A stretch of 20,025 bases of DNA. Origin: Gonium pectorale. Lineage: Eukaryota > Chlorophyta > Chlorophyceae > Chlamydomonadales > Volvocaceae. Position numbers and translations under genes: made by a program. The notes beneath the pieces are model-generated. The model was not told the DNA's origin and did not search any database. It worked only from the letters and a program-made list of their open reading frames with translations. The DNA lies in contig LSYV01000060.1 in the NCBI GenBank assembly GCA_001584585.1, positions 297,732-317,756 of the forward strand, read 5' to 3'. Shown here one piece after another: positions 11,201-20,025 of this stretch (position 1 is its first letter; the number at the start of each line of letters is the position of its first letter).

Positions 11201-12961
11201 GTGGGTGGGGCGGGGGTGTGGGGGTGTTGCTGGGGTGGCGGCGCTCATTGCGGACCTCGGGGGTGTGGGTCTCGTCTGCTTCGGGTCGGTCGCTTCCGGA
11301 AGAGGTGCGGTGGAGCGCACTTGGCCGGTGGGCACCGAAGGGGGGCTTGGGGGTGGGAGGGGCTTTTTGTGGCAGGAGCGGGGTGGGGACGCGGGATGCG
11401 GTGCCGCCACGCGCCACCTGGAGGGGCTCGGGCGTGGGTCGCTCTTGAGGACTGTAAAGAGCTGGAACGCCTCCAGACGTTGGCACTAATCTCGCTCGAA
11501 GCTGCCCATCCTATGCCACTATGCAATGGTGGCCGTTACCCCTGGCGATCCTTTTAGCCTGACGTCCCTCTCGCGCCCTCCACGCAACGCCCCGGGTCCG
11601 CTGAACATGTCCGCAGCCAAGTTCATTAAGCGGACGCGCCTCACGCTCAGCGCCTGCCCGCGGGTGCTATGCGAGCCGCCCCGCGCCTCCGCCGCCGCTG
11701 CGGCGGCGGACGCGCTCACGGCGGAGGCGGCGGAGGCGGACGCCGCCGGTGCCACCTCCGCCAGCGTGGCGGCCGACGCGGCCGGGCTGGAGGAGGAGGA
11801 CCGTGACCCCGAGACGTACGACGACTCTGAGTTCTACCAACAGCTGCTCAAGGAGTTCCTGGACAAGGGGCTGACGGGTGCGTCACCCCGGGGGTGGCCA
11901 AGGCGCTCGGGGGTTGCCAAGGCGCTCGCAAGGAGCTCGCAAAAGGCCGGGTGCTGGGCTTGGTGTCGGGGAGTAGGGGACAGGCGTATCGGGCGTCAGG
12001 GAGGATCGTAGGGTTCTGCACGCTACGGGTTGCTCCAGCCAGGGGGGACGTCTGACGTAGGGGCTTCAAGCGGTGGGTCGGCGGACAGGTTGATTGGTTG
12101 GCCGCTGGGACTGGCCGAAGGGATGGACTTGGTGCCTGCTGGCACAGGGCGTTGCTGTCTTTTGCCGGTTGGTGGCGATGTGGCGGTGGGCCGATGTGTT
12201 CGGACACCCCGCCTTTCGCCCCGCGGTCATCGCGCAGCTTACCCACGGACTGACCCCCCCCCCCAAAAAAAACACACACTCGCGCAGGCGCCACGGCTGC
12301 CGCGCCCAAGGCCGCCAAGAAGCGGAAGCAGGTGGACCGGCGAGCCAGCAAGGGCCGCAAGCTGCGGTACCAGGTGCAGGTGAGAGCGCACGCGTGTGCG
12401 CGCGTCCTTGTGTGTGGGTTTGCCTGGGGTGGTCCGGGTTGGGAATGTGAATACAGTCGGCTCGAGCGGGTTCCTGCTATCACGGCCGGGCGTGCTCCTT
12501 TGCGCTTGGACTAAGAGGCGCAAACGCTGGACGAAGTGCTCGCTCTGCTGTCAGCGGGGGCGACGCGAGGCGAGGGGCCGGCGTGTTTGCTGATCCAGCC
12601 GAACCCCCGTAAATCACGCTCGTCATCGACACAAGACATACCCAGGTGTGGGAGTGTGGGGACGTACGGTGCAGTGCGGTTCAGCGCACCCCAAATGCCC
12701 GTGAGGGCGCCGCGAGGCGAGCGTGCCCTTCCCTACCCGACAAGCGTGCGCTTATTATGCAGCTGCGTCCGGACTCATGCTCCGGTGTCTGAAGCGGATT
12801 CAAAGTCCCCCGTCCTTCATAACCCCGCCAATGTATATCCCCGCTCGCCCCTCGCTCCGGACCAGGACAAGCTGGTGGCCTTCATGGCGCCCGTGGACCT
12901 GCAGCCGCCGCCCTTCGCCGCCAACCTGTTCTCCAACCTTTTTGGCCACGCCGGAAACTGA
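8214..12961 (+). CDS. AATF: AATF/Che-1/Bfr2-type nucleolar protein (TRAUB domain), 10 exons
   Basis: This family (human AATF, yeast Bfr2) works in the nucleolus in the small-subunit processome. Proposed exons are 8214-8280, 8343-8427, 8712-8839, 9135-9323, 9580-9989, 10192-10316, 10788-11188, 11617-11877, 12288-12379 and 12866-12961. All phases agree and give about 617 aa, close to the animal protein. The N-terminus (KRKSLAEELAELYNPAP, YDPDGLDLGDGAKLASEDEL) and EDEAYRGRRTSRAAIF match the conserved AATF start. Exons 4-5 encode a long Asp/Glu-rich tract, usual in the family. The AATF/Che-1 domain begins near residue 277 (KGVAVRNQQ, ILYERALEQRIRLQRCLQ) and runs through DSWHRRT. AKFIKRTRLTLS and DDSEFYQQLLKEFLDKGL lead into the TRAUB domain, with DRRASKGRKLRYQVQ and DKLVAFMAPVDLQ to the stop. 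Weak points are intron 1 (needs a GC donor at 8281, or a frameshift is present) and the end of exon 4 (alternative donor 12 bp downstream, exon end 9335). I looked for TGTAA up to about 13,900 and saw none after the stop. Confidence 0.93.
10468..10495. repeat. GCGGT pentamer microsatellite in AATF intron 6
   Basis: About five copies of TGCGG/GCGGT follow in a row, the last one altered to TGTGG, inside the intron between exons ending at 10316 and starting at 10788. This is simple sequence with no apparent function. Confidence 0.8.
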
Positions 12962-13851
12962 GGGGCTGCGGCCGGCGGGCGTGGCTTGGGCTCTTGGCGG
13001 TCGGGCGGGTGGGAGCGAGGGAGGGCCAGCTGCGGCTGCGTACGGGGCGAGGTGGCGCACAGCCTCGGTGCGGAGGGGGAGTCCGCCAAGGGGGGTGGCA
13101 GGGGACACGGCAACAAACTGCGCCGGACAGCCGAGCATCCGCTTGCAGGCGGGTGCCGGCTGGGCTCAAGGCGGACATCCACGCAGTGCGCTCGCTGAGG
13201 GGCCGGTCCCGGGCCCGGGGCGGCGAGGAACGAGGCAGCGAGCGGGCAGCGCAGGGGGTGCGCGGAGTGGCACACGCTCGTCGTTTGCACGGCACAGCAA
13301 GGATGCCGGACCGTCCACGTGTGTAGGCCCTAGGCAGCCGGGTGGTCGGTGTAGCTAGGCTGAGCGAATCGCTGGGCACCTGCGTCACTGAGACGACGCG
13401 TGACACGAATTTTATTGGGTGACCGCAGCGTGGCTGCGGGCTGCGGGTTAAGCGGCGCGTCGGGGAGAGCGACCCTTCTGCCTGCAGGACCGCGGAGCCG
13501 TGTGGCGCGCGGGAACGTTGCGTTTGAAAGGCTGGGCAGACCTGGCCGTTTGTGAAGGCGGTCGGCGACAGGCGGGAGGACGACGCATTCCCAGTTTCCC
13601 GCTCGGGAAAATGGGGCTATGGGGGTCCCACGGACCCCGTGTCCACAACCCGCACTCCGGTCTCGGACTATCGGTACCCGCACACCGTCAGCGGTTTACG
13701 GCGAGCCCCAGCGTCAAACACAGCTACCGCTACAGTTAACACATAGTACCTTCATCTGGCATGAGCACCATCTGTGCGCGGGGGGACGGGGGGAGTTCCG
13801 GTCAATGGGGCGTCACGGACCAGAATGTGCATGAGGGTTTCGATGCCGTAG
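12962..13851. other. Intergenic, AATF 3' flank; nothing recognised
   Basis: This holds the 3' flank of the AATF gene and the 5' flank of the ankyrin-type gene. It has no protein-like open frame on either strand, no RNA gene and no repeat that I can support. The left 300 bp is G/C-rich and the right part more balanced. A first exon of the ankyrin-type gene could hide near the right end, because that gene has no in-frame ATG of its own. Confidence 0.45.
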
Positions 13852-15913
13852 GCATGTGCCCAGCCCAGCCAGCCCCGGGAAGACCTGTCCAAAGGAACTG
13901 AACAGCAGGATTATGCTCGGTCCGCGTGCTCGTCGCGCGTGTGGTCGCAGCTGCTGCCCAAGCTGGCGGAGAAGATCGTGGGCTGCCTGGACCCCAACGA
14001 GGTGCCCCTGGTCAACAAGGCCGCGGCGGCGCAGTTCCGCGCGCCGCACCACACCACCTATCGGCTGTCGCAGCCCGTGCCGCCTCACGCCTTCGCGGCG
14101 CACTGGCTCGCCCCTGGCGCCACTCGGGGTCTGACGCTGCAGCGCCGGCGGCAGCTGCTGAGCCTCACGGCGGCCAGCGGCGTGGTGGCCAACCTGGAGG
14201 TGGCGGTGCAGGCAGCGGGCTGCCTGCTCACGGCCGGGGTCTTGGAGGCGGCCGCCAAGGCGGGGCAGCTGGGCTCGTGCGTTTGGCTGTGGGAGCACGG
14301 CTGCCCGGCAGCCAAGGGATATGACAACCTGCTGGCCGCAGCGGCGTCTGGCGGCCACCGCCACGTGTGTGAGTGGCTGTTGGGCCTGGTCCTGGTCTGG
14401 CGCTCATGCGGGGCAAGTGACGCCGCGCGTGGCGGCCACATGGGCCTGATGGAGTGGCTGCTGCAGCGGCGGCCCGAGCTGGATGTGTACACCCCCCCCC
14501 GGTGTGGAGCAGTCAGTAATTGCGGGCGTTGCCCATGGCAGCACTGCTGCGACCTGCCCACATGACAGTGCCTCTGCCGGGGCTCGGCCGAGTTGAGCTC
14601 ATGGATAAAGACGTTTACCCTTCCAGCCGCCTTCATCACCCCCATGCCCGACTGGGCCGCCAAGGTGGAATGGCTGGAGGCGCAGGGCTGCCCGCGAGTC
14701 AGCCCGTTTACGGTAGCAGAATGCCCCGACGCGGCCGCCCGCCTGGCCTGGCTGCGGACCCGGGGCTTTCCCCTGGATGTTCATTGTGTCCGTGCAGCTG
14801 CCGCTAGGGGCACCGTGGCCGCGGTGGAGTACCTGCTGCTGGGGGAGGCGGGTGTGGTGATGGACGGGAACACGGGGCTGCAGGGCGTGCTGGACTCCGT
14901 TCGGGCTCGACACCTGCCGGTCCTGCGGGTGCTGCACGCAGCCGGAATGGCGGTGGACGCTGCGCACTGTGCCGTTGAGGCGGCGCGCAACGGGCACCTG
15001 CACGTGCTGGCCTGGCTGGTGGGGACGTTTGGCTCGGAGGCGGTGGGGATGGACTCCAGCCTCTTCTACGCGGCCGCAAGCTCGGGCAGCATGGGGCTGA
15101 TGGCGTGGCTGCGGGAGCGCGGCTGCGGGTGGGATGCATCGGCCTCCGCCTCCGCGGCCAGTTCAGGCTGCGAGGAGGCGGTGGAGTGGCTGGTGGCGCA
15201 GGGCTGCCCTGTGGAGGTGGGATGAGCATGGCGCTAGGGACAGGATGCAGCGTACATTGCGGGCCAACAAAGGACCAGGCTTGCATGTCCATGACGGCAC
15301 GGCACAACCCTCGCCGCTGAGTGGACGTGCGGAAGACATCCTGTGATAGTACGACAGGGTACGACAGGGTTGCTCGAGCCGCCATGTGCGGTTGCGTCTG
15401 ATAGCGATAGCGCGATGGCACCCACGGTAGCGTTTCCCTCCGACTCAATAACCACACGCTTTTGACGAACACCCTGGTGGTGGCGCTGTGGCAACCTACC
15501 AGGACGGGGTTTCCAAAGCCAACACCGCAGAAGCTATTCAGGCCGTCAGGAGGCCATCCTCTTCAGAGATCGGCCCACTTCCCACTCTCCTCTTCAGAGA
15601 TCGGCCCACTTACTCCCCCGTACTCCAGCGCCTGCAGCAACGGCGACCTGGCCATGGCGCGGCTGCTGCGCGGCTGGGCGTGCCCTGGGGCCCGGCCGGG
15701 CACCTCGTCTCAGGTGCTGCTCAGAATGCCCCGCTGCCCATGCTGCGTTGGCTGCTGGAGGAGGGCTGCCCGATCGGAGACTACGAGGCCGTCCGGAGAG
15801 TTGCCGAGAAGGAGGCCCTGGATCTGCTGGAGACGCACCGGCAGGCGCACCAAGGGGGATGGGGTGGCGCGTCTGGTGGCGGCAACAGCGGGCGGGCAGG
15901 GTGTGCAGTATAG
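13852..15913 (+). pseudogene. Volvocine ankyrin-repeat family gene, damaged copy
   Basis: The frame opens after a TAG at 13849-13851 with no in-frame ATG. It then matches the large ankyrin-repeat family of volvocine algae: VWSQLLPKLAEKIVGCLDPN (an F-box-like start), LVNKAAAAQF, and ankyrin-style units such as GGHRHVCEWLLGL, ARGGHMGLMEWLLQRRPELD, AARNGHLHVLAWLV and SGSMGLMAWLRERGCGWD. Lesions are visible. A run of nine C at 14492-14500 throws the family-like reading into another frame until about 14545, where it returns. An in-frame TGA follows at 14563-14565, and the frame then continues cleanly to 15225. Family sequence resumes near 15598 (PPYSSACSNGDLAMARLL), then shifts by one base near 15664-15678 into LGVPWGPAGHLVSGAAQNA and runs to a TAG at 15911. 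The gap 15220-15597 may be an intron (donor GAG|GTGGGA). It could be an expressed gene with assembly errors, but several independent breaks favour a pseudogene. Confidence 0.7.
15557..15611. repeat. 31-bp-offset direct duplication at a probable splice acceptor
   Basis: The 24-bp string starting TCCTCTTCAGAGATCGGCCC occurs at 15557-15580 and again at 15588-15611. Each copy contains a pyrimidine-rich CTTCAG acceptor-like site. The second copy would be the acceptor for the last part of the ankyrin-family gene. It appears to be a recent tandem duplication. Confidence 0.85.
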
Positions 15914-17548
15914 ATGCCGTGGACAGGGGGCGGTGGACCTTCGGGGTCGCGGGACTAGATGCTGTGCGGATGGGGCGCTTCCTGGAACAAGGGCCCGATG
16001 GCGCAGTCGTAATCTGGTACACGGTGTGGAGACCCAGTAAGGGGATAGATAAAGGCCAAGATGAAGTGTTGTCGACTTGTCGTTGGTGTTGTATGTCTTG
16101 GATGATTCTCTTTAGTGTGCTTAGTTCGGGCCTGGGTGGCGTCGTGCCGTTGGCAGTTGATTGCAGTTGGCAGTTTGACCAGCTCCATACATCCATGCTG
16201 TGCGTATTGAGCGTGTTGCGAGCTTGCGACCCATTGCAGAGCAGCGCTGCGGCTCTTTGGTGAGTCGGTCATGCGCCACGGGTGCGCATGGCGGCGCCTT
16301 GCCTTGCGCGCACTTGCGTTGCCATGCGCCGTTGGCCTCTGCTCTCAGCTCAGGTATAGAAGGAAGCGCTCTCACATCCCACTTGCGGAGCCCAAAGCAC
16401 ATGCCGGGAGGGAAGGATTGGCACTCTGGTAGGGGTGGGTACATGTGCAATGCCCAATGAGCGCCGTCTGGGTTGGAGTTGTGGAGTCTCAGCGCCTTGG
16501 ATCCCTGCTGTGACAAGCAGGCAAGGGCGCCGCTGCATACGTGGTTGAGGCGGCTGTGGACGGCACCTTCGGGTGTGTTACGTCATGCGAATGTGCATGC
16601 TTGTGGACAGGCTGCAAACAGACTGGGCCAGGTAGGCGAGGCAAACAGTCAAGCAGTCGATCAGTCTGGCATTTCTAGCCGGCAGCCCAACAAACCATTG
16701 CGCATAGTACCCGCTACACGACCCCGCTACGTGGCGCCCGCTGCCCTTGGGGGCCCCGAGTGACTTAACGCTGCAATGGCGCCTGACCGCCTGTGCTGGC
16801 TGAGCTGGGCTGGGCTGGGCTGGCTGCCCTCCAGACGTAGTGCAGGAGCCGCGTTCGCGCGCCCGCTCGCTCGCCGTATGTTCGCGACGCCATGTGAACA
16901 CACCTGCGGGTGAGGAGCGCCGCGGTGTGAGCTGCGGTATCACGGGGCTGTCAAAATGCGAGTTAACGTAATAGTGCAGTGCAAAGGCCGAGACCGGCCA
17001 GAAACACGAGACTGGCTGATAAGCAAGTCGCTGCGTACGGCAAACGAAGGGCCCTCCGGCAAACTATGGGCCCTCGACGGGTGTGTGCGCCAAGGCAGGG
17101 GTCTGGGTGGACGAGGGAAAAACGCCGTCTGGAGGCAGCTGGCTGAGAAAAGAAAGGAAGCCGGTGCTGGTTCTGCGGCTGCAGGCAGGGAGCGGAAACG
17201 TCGCGAGGCCGAAACGTCGTGATGCTGGCCGAAAAGGGGCTGCAAGCAGCTGTACGGAAACGAGGGGAACCACGGCCAAACCGGTGGCGGCTGCGGCTGA
17301 CAGGCTGCACCAACAGCTGCCGAACCAGCCGACCAGCGGCCCCCACCGGTCCGCCTACCCGCCTACCCGGCCTGCCGAGGCCACCGAAAACGTAACTACT
17401 GAGCCCCGGCCCTCGCGTGGCTCGCGAGGCCGGGCACTTACGGCCGCGGCCGTGGACTTACTGCTACCGGCACCACCACCGCCGCCGCCACCACCCCTTG
17501 AGCGCCGGGCCGCCTCGGCCTGCTCCCCCGCACGACTGCTGAACTGCT
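15914..17548. other. Intergenic; no supported gene
   Basis: The first 200 bp or so (GATAGATAAAGG onward) is less GC-rich and could be the 3' flank of the ankyrin-family gene. The rest holds only low-information open frames on both strands. There is a short imperfect inverted repeat ATGCGC...GCGCAT at about 16271-16289 and a GGGCT pentamer run near 16796-16826. I see no RNA gene or transposon ends. Confidence 0.45.
16796..16826. repeat. GGGCT pentamer microsatellite
   Basis: Consecutive copies of CTGGG/GGGCT (TGAGCTGGGCTGGGCTGGGC followed by TGGCTG) form a short simple repeat in otherwise empty DNA. Confidence 0.8.
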
Positions 17549-18086
17549 CTACTGCTCAAACGGAAGAGCCCGCCGTGCTGGCGAGCGACAGCGAAGCGTG
17601 CTGGCGGGAGACGCCCGCGGGTTGGGGAGCAGGGAGTTGGCGAGGCAGGCCGGGTCGCAGAAGTGGTATAGGACCTCGACGCTGGCGCTGAGGTCGACGG
17701 AGATCCGGTGCTGGCGGCCGCGCGTGAGGCAGACGCTGCACAGCCCGGTGTACCGCAGGCCGGGGGGCGGCGGCGGAGGTGGCGGGGCGCTGGAGGAGGC
17801 TTTGGAGGCGGAACCGGCACGTGCCGCAGAGGCCGGTTTGTGCGTAGATGTCGGCGACGATGCTGGGGTAGCGGAGGACGGCGTGCTTGCTGCAAAGGGC
17901 GCAAACTCCGGTGATGCAGCCGCTCTCGCAGGCGTAGGTGGCGGCGAGTTGCGGAGTGTAGTCGCGAAGGGGGCGGCGGTCGAGCGGTGGGGGGAGCAGG
18001 ACGGGGGGTGGGGAGGCGGTGGGCTGCTGCTGTGGCGGCTGGAGACGGGGGCGTTGGCTGGGGGGCTGGGCTGGGGACTGCTGCAT
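17549..18086 (-). CDS. Cysteine-rich, probably zinc-binding protein, frame change in the middle
   Basis: From an ATG at 18086 the minus strand encodes a Pro/Gln-rich leader of about 40 residues (MQQSPAQPPSQRPRLQPPQQ). A Cys cluster follows: YACESGC (C53, C57), then GVCALC (C62, C65), 21 residues, and TGLCGTC (C87, C90). Beyond about 17815 this frame loses character. A neighbouring frame takes over through a Ser/Ala/Pro linker with seven prolines and reads LRYTGLCSVCLTRGRQHRIS, then VLYHFCDPACLANSLLPN, to a TAG at 17551-17549. The two halves look like related units, each a TG(L/V)CxxC, 21-23 residues, then CxxC or CxxxC. This is the pattern of zinc-ribbon or treble-clef folds. The frame switch sits in a CCG/C-run tract (about 17758-17810), so an indel in the genome or in the assembly is likely. 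No intron fits. I do not recognise the family and give no function. An in-frame ATG further upstream (18209) is also possible. Confidence 0.55.
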
Positions 18087-18787
18087 GCCCGGCAGGGCGC
18101 GGGGGGCGCGTGCGCGCGGGTGTGTATGGCCGCAAAGGTGGCCTACCCTATCTCTGTTTTTTCCCCTCGCGTGCAAGTGTGTACGGGGAGGGGGTGATGC
18201 GATACACATCTCACGGCATTGGGCGGTGAAGTAGGCGCGGGCCTGCTAGCAGTGGGGAGAGTTTTTGGGGCGCAGGCACCTACAAGCTTGTAGCACCACG
18301 TCATGCCGCCGTGGCCCACTAGGTGGCGTAGCACGAGGTGTAGGTCAAACATTGTTTTGCAAGGAATGAGTGACATACCTTGAGTGGCATGTGTACACTT
18401 TGCGTTGAGTGACGGCAGTAGTCTGACTCGTCCGGGCGTGACGAGGTACCGTGGACCGGAGTGGTGAGGCATGTGCCAGGACAAAGGCAAACAAGGAACC
18501 TTCGGTGCCAGGTGAACAGAGGTCCGTCCATTGGCTCCCCTCACCTATTGATGAGCCTCCGCACCTACCTACCGCCCATAGATAGACGCCCGGATTGCCT
18601 TCCGTCTTGCACAGCAATCTTGACGCACCGGCGCGCGGCGCGGCAGGGTGGATCCGGGTTCCGCAGCAGCAGCAAGCTGATCATGCGTACCGGTATGAAT
18701 GTGCAGGTCCTGGTAGTATGATGCCGGGTATTGGTATGAAAGGAATGGAGATTGCTTGAGGGGCTGTAAGTCGCTGCAAGTCGCTGT
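18087..18787. other. Intergenic / possible LINE 5' region
   Basis: This lies between the minus-strand cysteine-rich gene and the LINE ORF1 start. It must include the upstream region of the former and possibly the 5' untranslated region of the retrotransposon, whose left end I cannot place. A perfect 14-bp palindrome CTACAAGCTTGTAG lies at 18280-18293. A small repeat, GCTGTAAGTCGCTGCAAGTC, sits just before the ORF1 ATG. No coding frame is supported. Confidence 0.4.
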
Positions 18788-19723
18788 ATGACCAAACTTA
18801 AGACCAGAAAGAACGGGGCTAGACCAGCTTCAACTTCAACACCCCAGCCGGACACCCGCAACACTAAATCGCGATTTGAAGAGCTGAGCGATAGCGATAC
18901 AATGCCAGGCGATGCGGGAGACGCCACTGGCCAGGTGGCCGGAGTGGCCGGAGCCGCCAGTGCTGGAACACCGACGGCCGCGCCGGAGTGGTTCACCGTG
19001 CGGATGAATGCGCTCGATATCACCCTCAATGACAAGTTCAAAACGCTGCAAGGTAACCTTGCGATGCTGTCATGCACTTACGAGCAGCTAAGCCTTAACG
19101 TGGCGGAGGGGGCAGCGCGCCTTGACCAGCACAAGAAGCACCAGCAACGAGAAGCGGCTGAATGCGATGCGAGCAGCCTTTACATGCACTCGGACAAGCT
19201 CCTGATAAGGGCGCCCACCCGCTTCACGCTGCCGCTGACGAACAGCGGCGGCCGGACGGAGCTGGAGGGGCTGATCTCCAACACTCTGGGCGCGGCAATG
19301 GGGCGCAACCGCGTGCGCTTTGAGCTCATCTTCCGCAAGCCGAAAGCGGGCGTGCAGGGTACCGCCGCTGCGGTGCCCGAAACCCCGCTGCAGGGCGGCG
19401 GACGGCCGGGATCGGACGTGATGATGGAGCTTGTCGACATGTTCGTCCACCCAAAGCTGCGCAAGTACGTCGCCACAACGCTGGGCAGGCCGCTACGGGA
19501 GAAGGGCATCATCGTGATGGACGCCCTCACCAAGGCGGGCGTCGAGCTTAAGGGGAAGCGGGCGAAGGCCTTCACCCTTTTCAGGAGCGACAAGCAGCGG
19601 CCACGGCTCCCGCGGTGGGAGGGAGTGCAATTCACGTACGTGGACGACCGTGGCGAGCGGGTCACTTACCAGGAGGGGGATGAGAAGAAGTTCCCGGGCC
19701 TGATGGCGGCGATGTCGGGATAG
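18788..19723 (+). CDS. LINE ORF1-like protein (predicted RNA-binding), 311 aa
   Basis: This is an uninterrupted single-exon frame, unlike the intron-rich host genes, with more mixed codon use. Residues 1-66 are basic then Ser/Thr/Gly/Ala-rich and probably disordered. About 72-125 is helical and could form a coiled coil (LDITLNDKFKTLQGNLAMLS, RLDQHKKHQQREAAE). From about 136 a folded region begins (KLLIRAPTRFTLPLTNSGGR, RNRVRFELIFRKPKAG). The C-terminus (LREKGIIVMDALTKAGVELK, then KAFTLFRSDKQRPRLPRWEG) resembles in layout the C-terminal domain of L1 ORF1 proteins, where REKG and basic residues precede an ARRAW-like end. In L1-like elements this protein coats the element RNA. There is no CCHC knuckle. 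The assignment rests on layout and on the following ORF2-like sequence, not on a search. Confidence 0.65.
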   Translation: MTKLKTRKNGARPASTSTPQPDTRNTKSRFEELSDSDTMPGDAGDATGQVAGVAGAASAGTPTAAPEWFTVRMNALDITLNDKFKTLQGNLAMLSCTYEQLSLNVAEGAARLDQHKKHQQREAAECDASSLYMHSDKLLIRAPTRFTLPLTNSGGRTELEGLISNTLGAAMGRNRVRFELIFRKPKAGVQGTAAAVPETPLQGGGRPGSDVMMELVDMFVHPKLRKYVATTLGRPLREKGIIVMDALTKAGVELKGKRAKAFTLFRSDKQRPRLPRWEGVQFTYVDDRGERVTYQEGDEKKFPGLMAAMSG

Positions 19724-19744
19724 GGGGGTTACGAGCCAGAAGGC

Positions 19745-20025
19745 AAGTCTCGTGAGAATTGTCAATGGAATATTCACGGGCTTCAGAGTTGGAAGTTGGA
19801 TAACAGGGAGTTGCGGGAGATGCGGCAAGTGCGTACGACATAGTAGTTCCCACCAAAACACATTGGGTGGGGGACGTGGGTGTACGGCAGCTGCTACCGC
19901 CTGGTACAATCTTGTACGTCGCGGATGGAACTGCCAGACGGGGATGGGTTGCGGTGCGGGTAAATCGTCGGCTGAGCGGGTCGGTACGACTTCTCTTCGT
20001 CTCCAAGGCACACAGGGTAGGAGTG
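19745..20025 (+). pseudogene. LINE ORF2 endonuclease start, frameshifted and truncated by the window
   Basis: Three overlapping frames together give the start of an exonuclease-endonuclease-phosphatase domain. VRIVN is in one frame, then WNIHGLQSWKLDNRELREM in a second, then AYDIVVPTKTHWVGDVGVRQ and RRGWVAVRVNRRLSGSVRLL in a third. The last frame stays open to the window edge. WNIHGL corresponds to the conserved WN-hG-L start of such domains. YDIVVPTKTHW corresponds to the usual YDI-h-h-TET motif, here with Lys in place of the usual catalytic Glu. There is no ATG in the first frame, so translation would need reinitiation or a fusion even before the frameshifts. Two frame changes within 90 bp indicate decay. 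Confidence 0.65.

Larger units (their letters stand above)
18788..20025 (+). mobile_element. 5' part of a LINE-type (non-LTR) retrotransposon, cut by the window end
   Basis: An ORF1-like gene is followed directly by sequence resembling the start of an apurinic-type endonuclease ORF2, the order seen in L1-like non-LTR elements. The left end is not defined and the reverse transcriptase would lie beyond the window. ORF2 is already broken within its first 300 bp, so this copy is probably not autonomous although ORF1 is open. Assignment to a named clade is not possible from what is visible. Confidence 0.7.

Noticed and set aside
17083..17691. Plus-strand open frame of 202 codons
   Set aside because: Its right part is antisense to the cysteine-rich minus-strand gene and the left part is without motifs; proline runs come from simple CCG repeats.

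Overview
The window looks like nuclear DNA of a green alga of the volvocine group (Chlamydomonas, Volvox, Gonium and relatives). The reasons are GC-rich sequence, short exons split by many GT-AG introns with algal-type donors (GTGCGT, GTGAGT, GTGGGT), a typical volvocine ankyrin-repeat gene family member, and abundant low-complexity and minisatellite DNA. No bacterial operon, CRISPR array, rRNA or convincing tRNA is visible. The taxonomic call is an inference; no search was run.

Layout. 1-260 is a 59-bp minisatellite. About 543-1425 holds pieces of an unrecognised minus-strand gene with a possible organelle-targeting start. It is divergent from the next gene across a roughly 380-bp gap. 1804-6154 is a complete ten-exon gene for the translation termination factor eRF1 (437 aa), with all decoding and catalytic motifs present. 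Its sixth intron carries three copies of a ~132-bp repeat containing a conserved hairpin. 6155-8213 has no gene I can support. 8214-12961 is a ten-exon gene for an AATF/Che-1/Bfr2 (TRAUB-domain) ribosome biogenesis protein, about 617 aa. Its first intron must be a GC-AG intron, or else there is a frameshift. 12962-13851 is empty of recognisable genes. 13852-15913 is a damaged copy of a volvocine ankyrin-repeat gene, with an in-frame stop and frame changes. 15914-17548 holds nothing recognisable except a short pentamer repeat. 17549-18086 (minus) is a small cysteine-rich, probably zinc-binding protein whose two halves lie in different frames. From 18788 to the window end is the 5' part of a LINE-type retrotransposon: an intact ORF1 followed by a decayed start of the endonuclease ORF2.

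The two well-supported genes are independent housekeeping genes of the translation machinery, one for termination and one for small-subunit ribosome assembly. Their closeness need not mean co-regulation, because each has its own long flanks. The right-hand 6 kb is different in kind: a decaying repeat-family gene, a frameshifted orphan and a retroelement. I did not find a clear new multi-gene system. The most interesting items are the cysteine-rich orphan, the hairpin-bearing intronic repeat family in eRF1, and the non-canonical first intron of the AATF gene.
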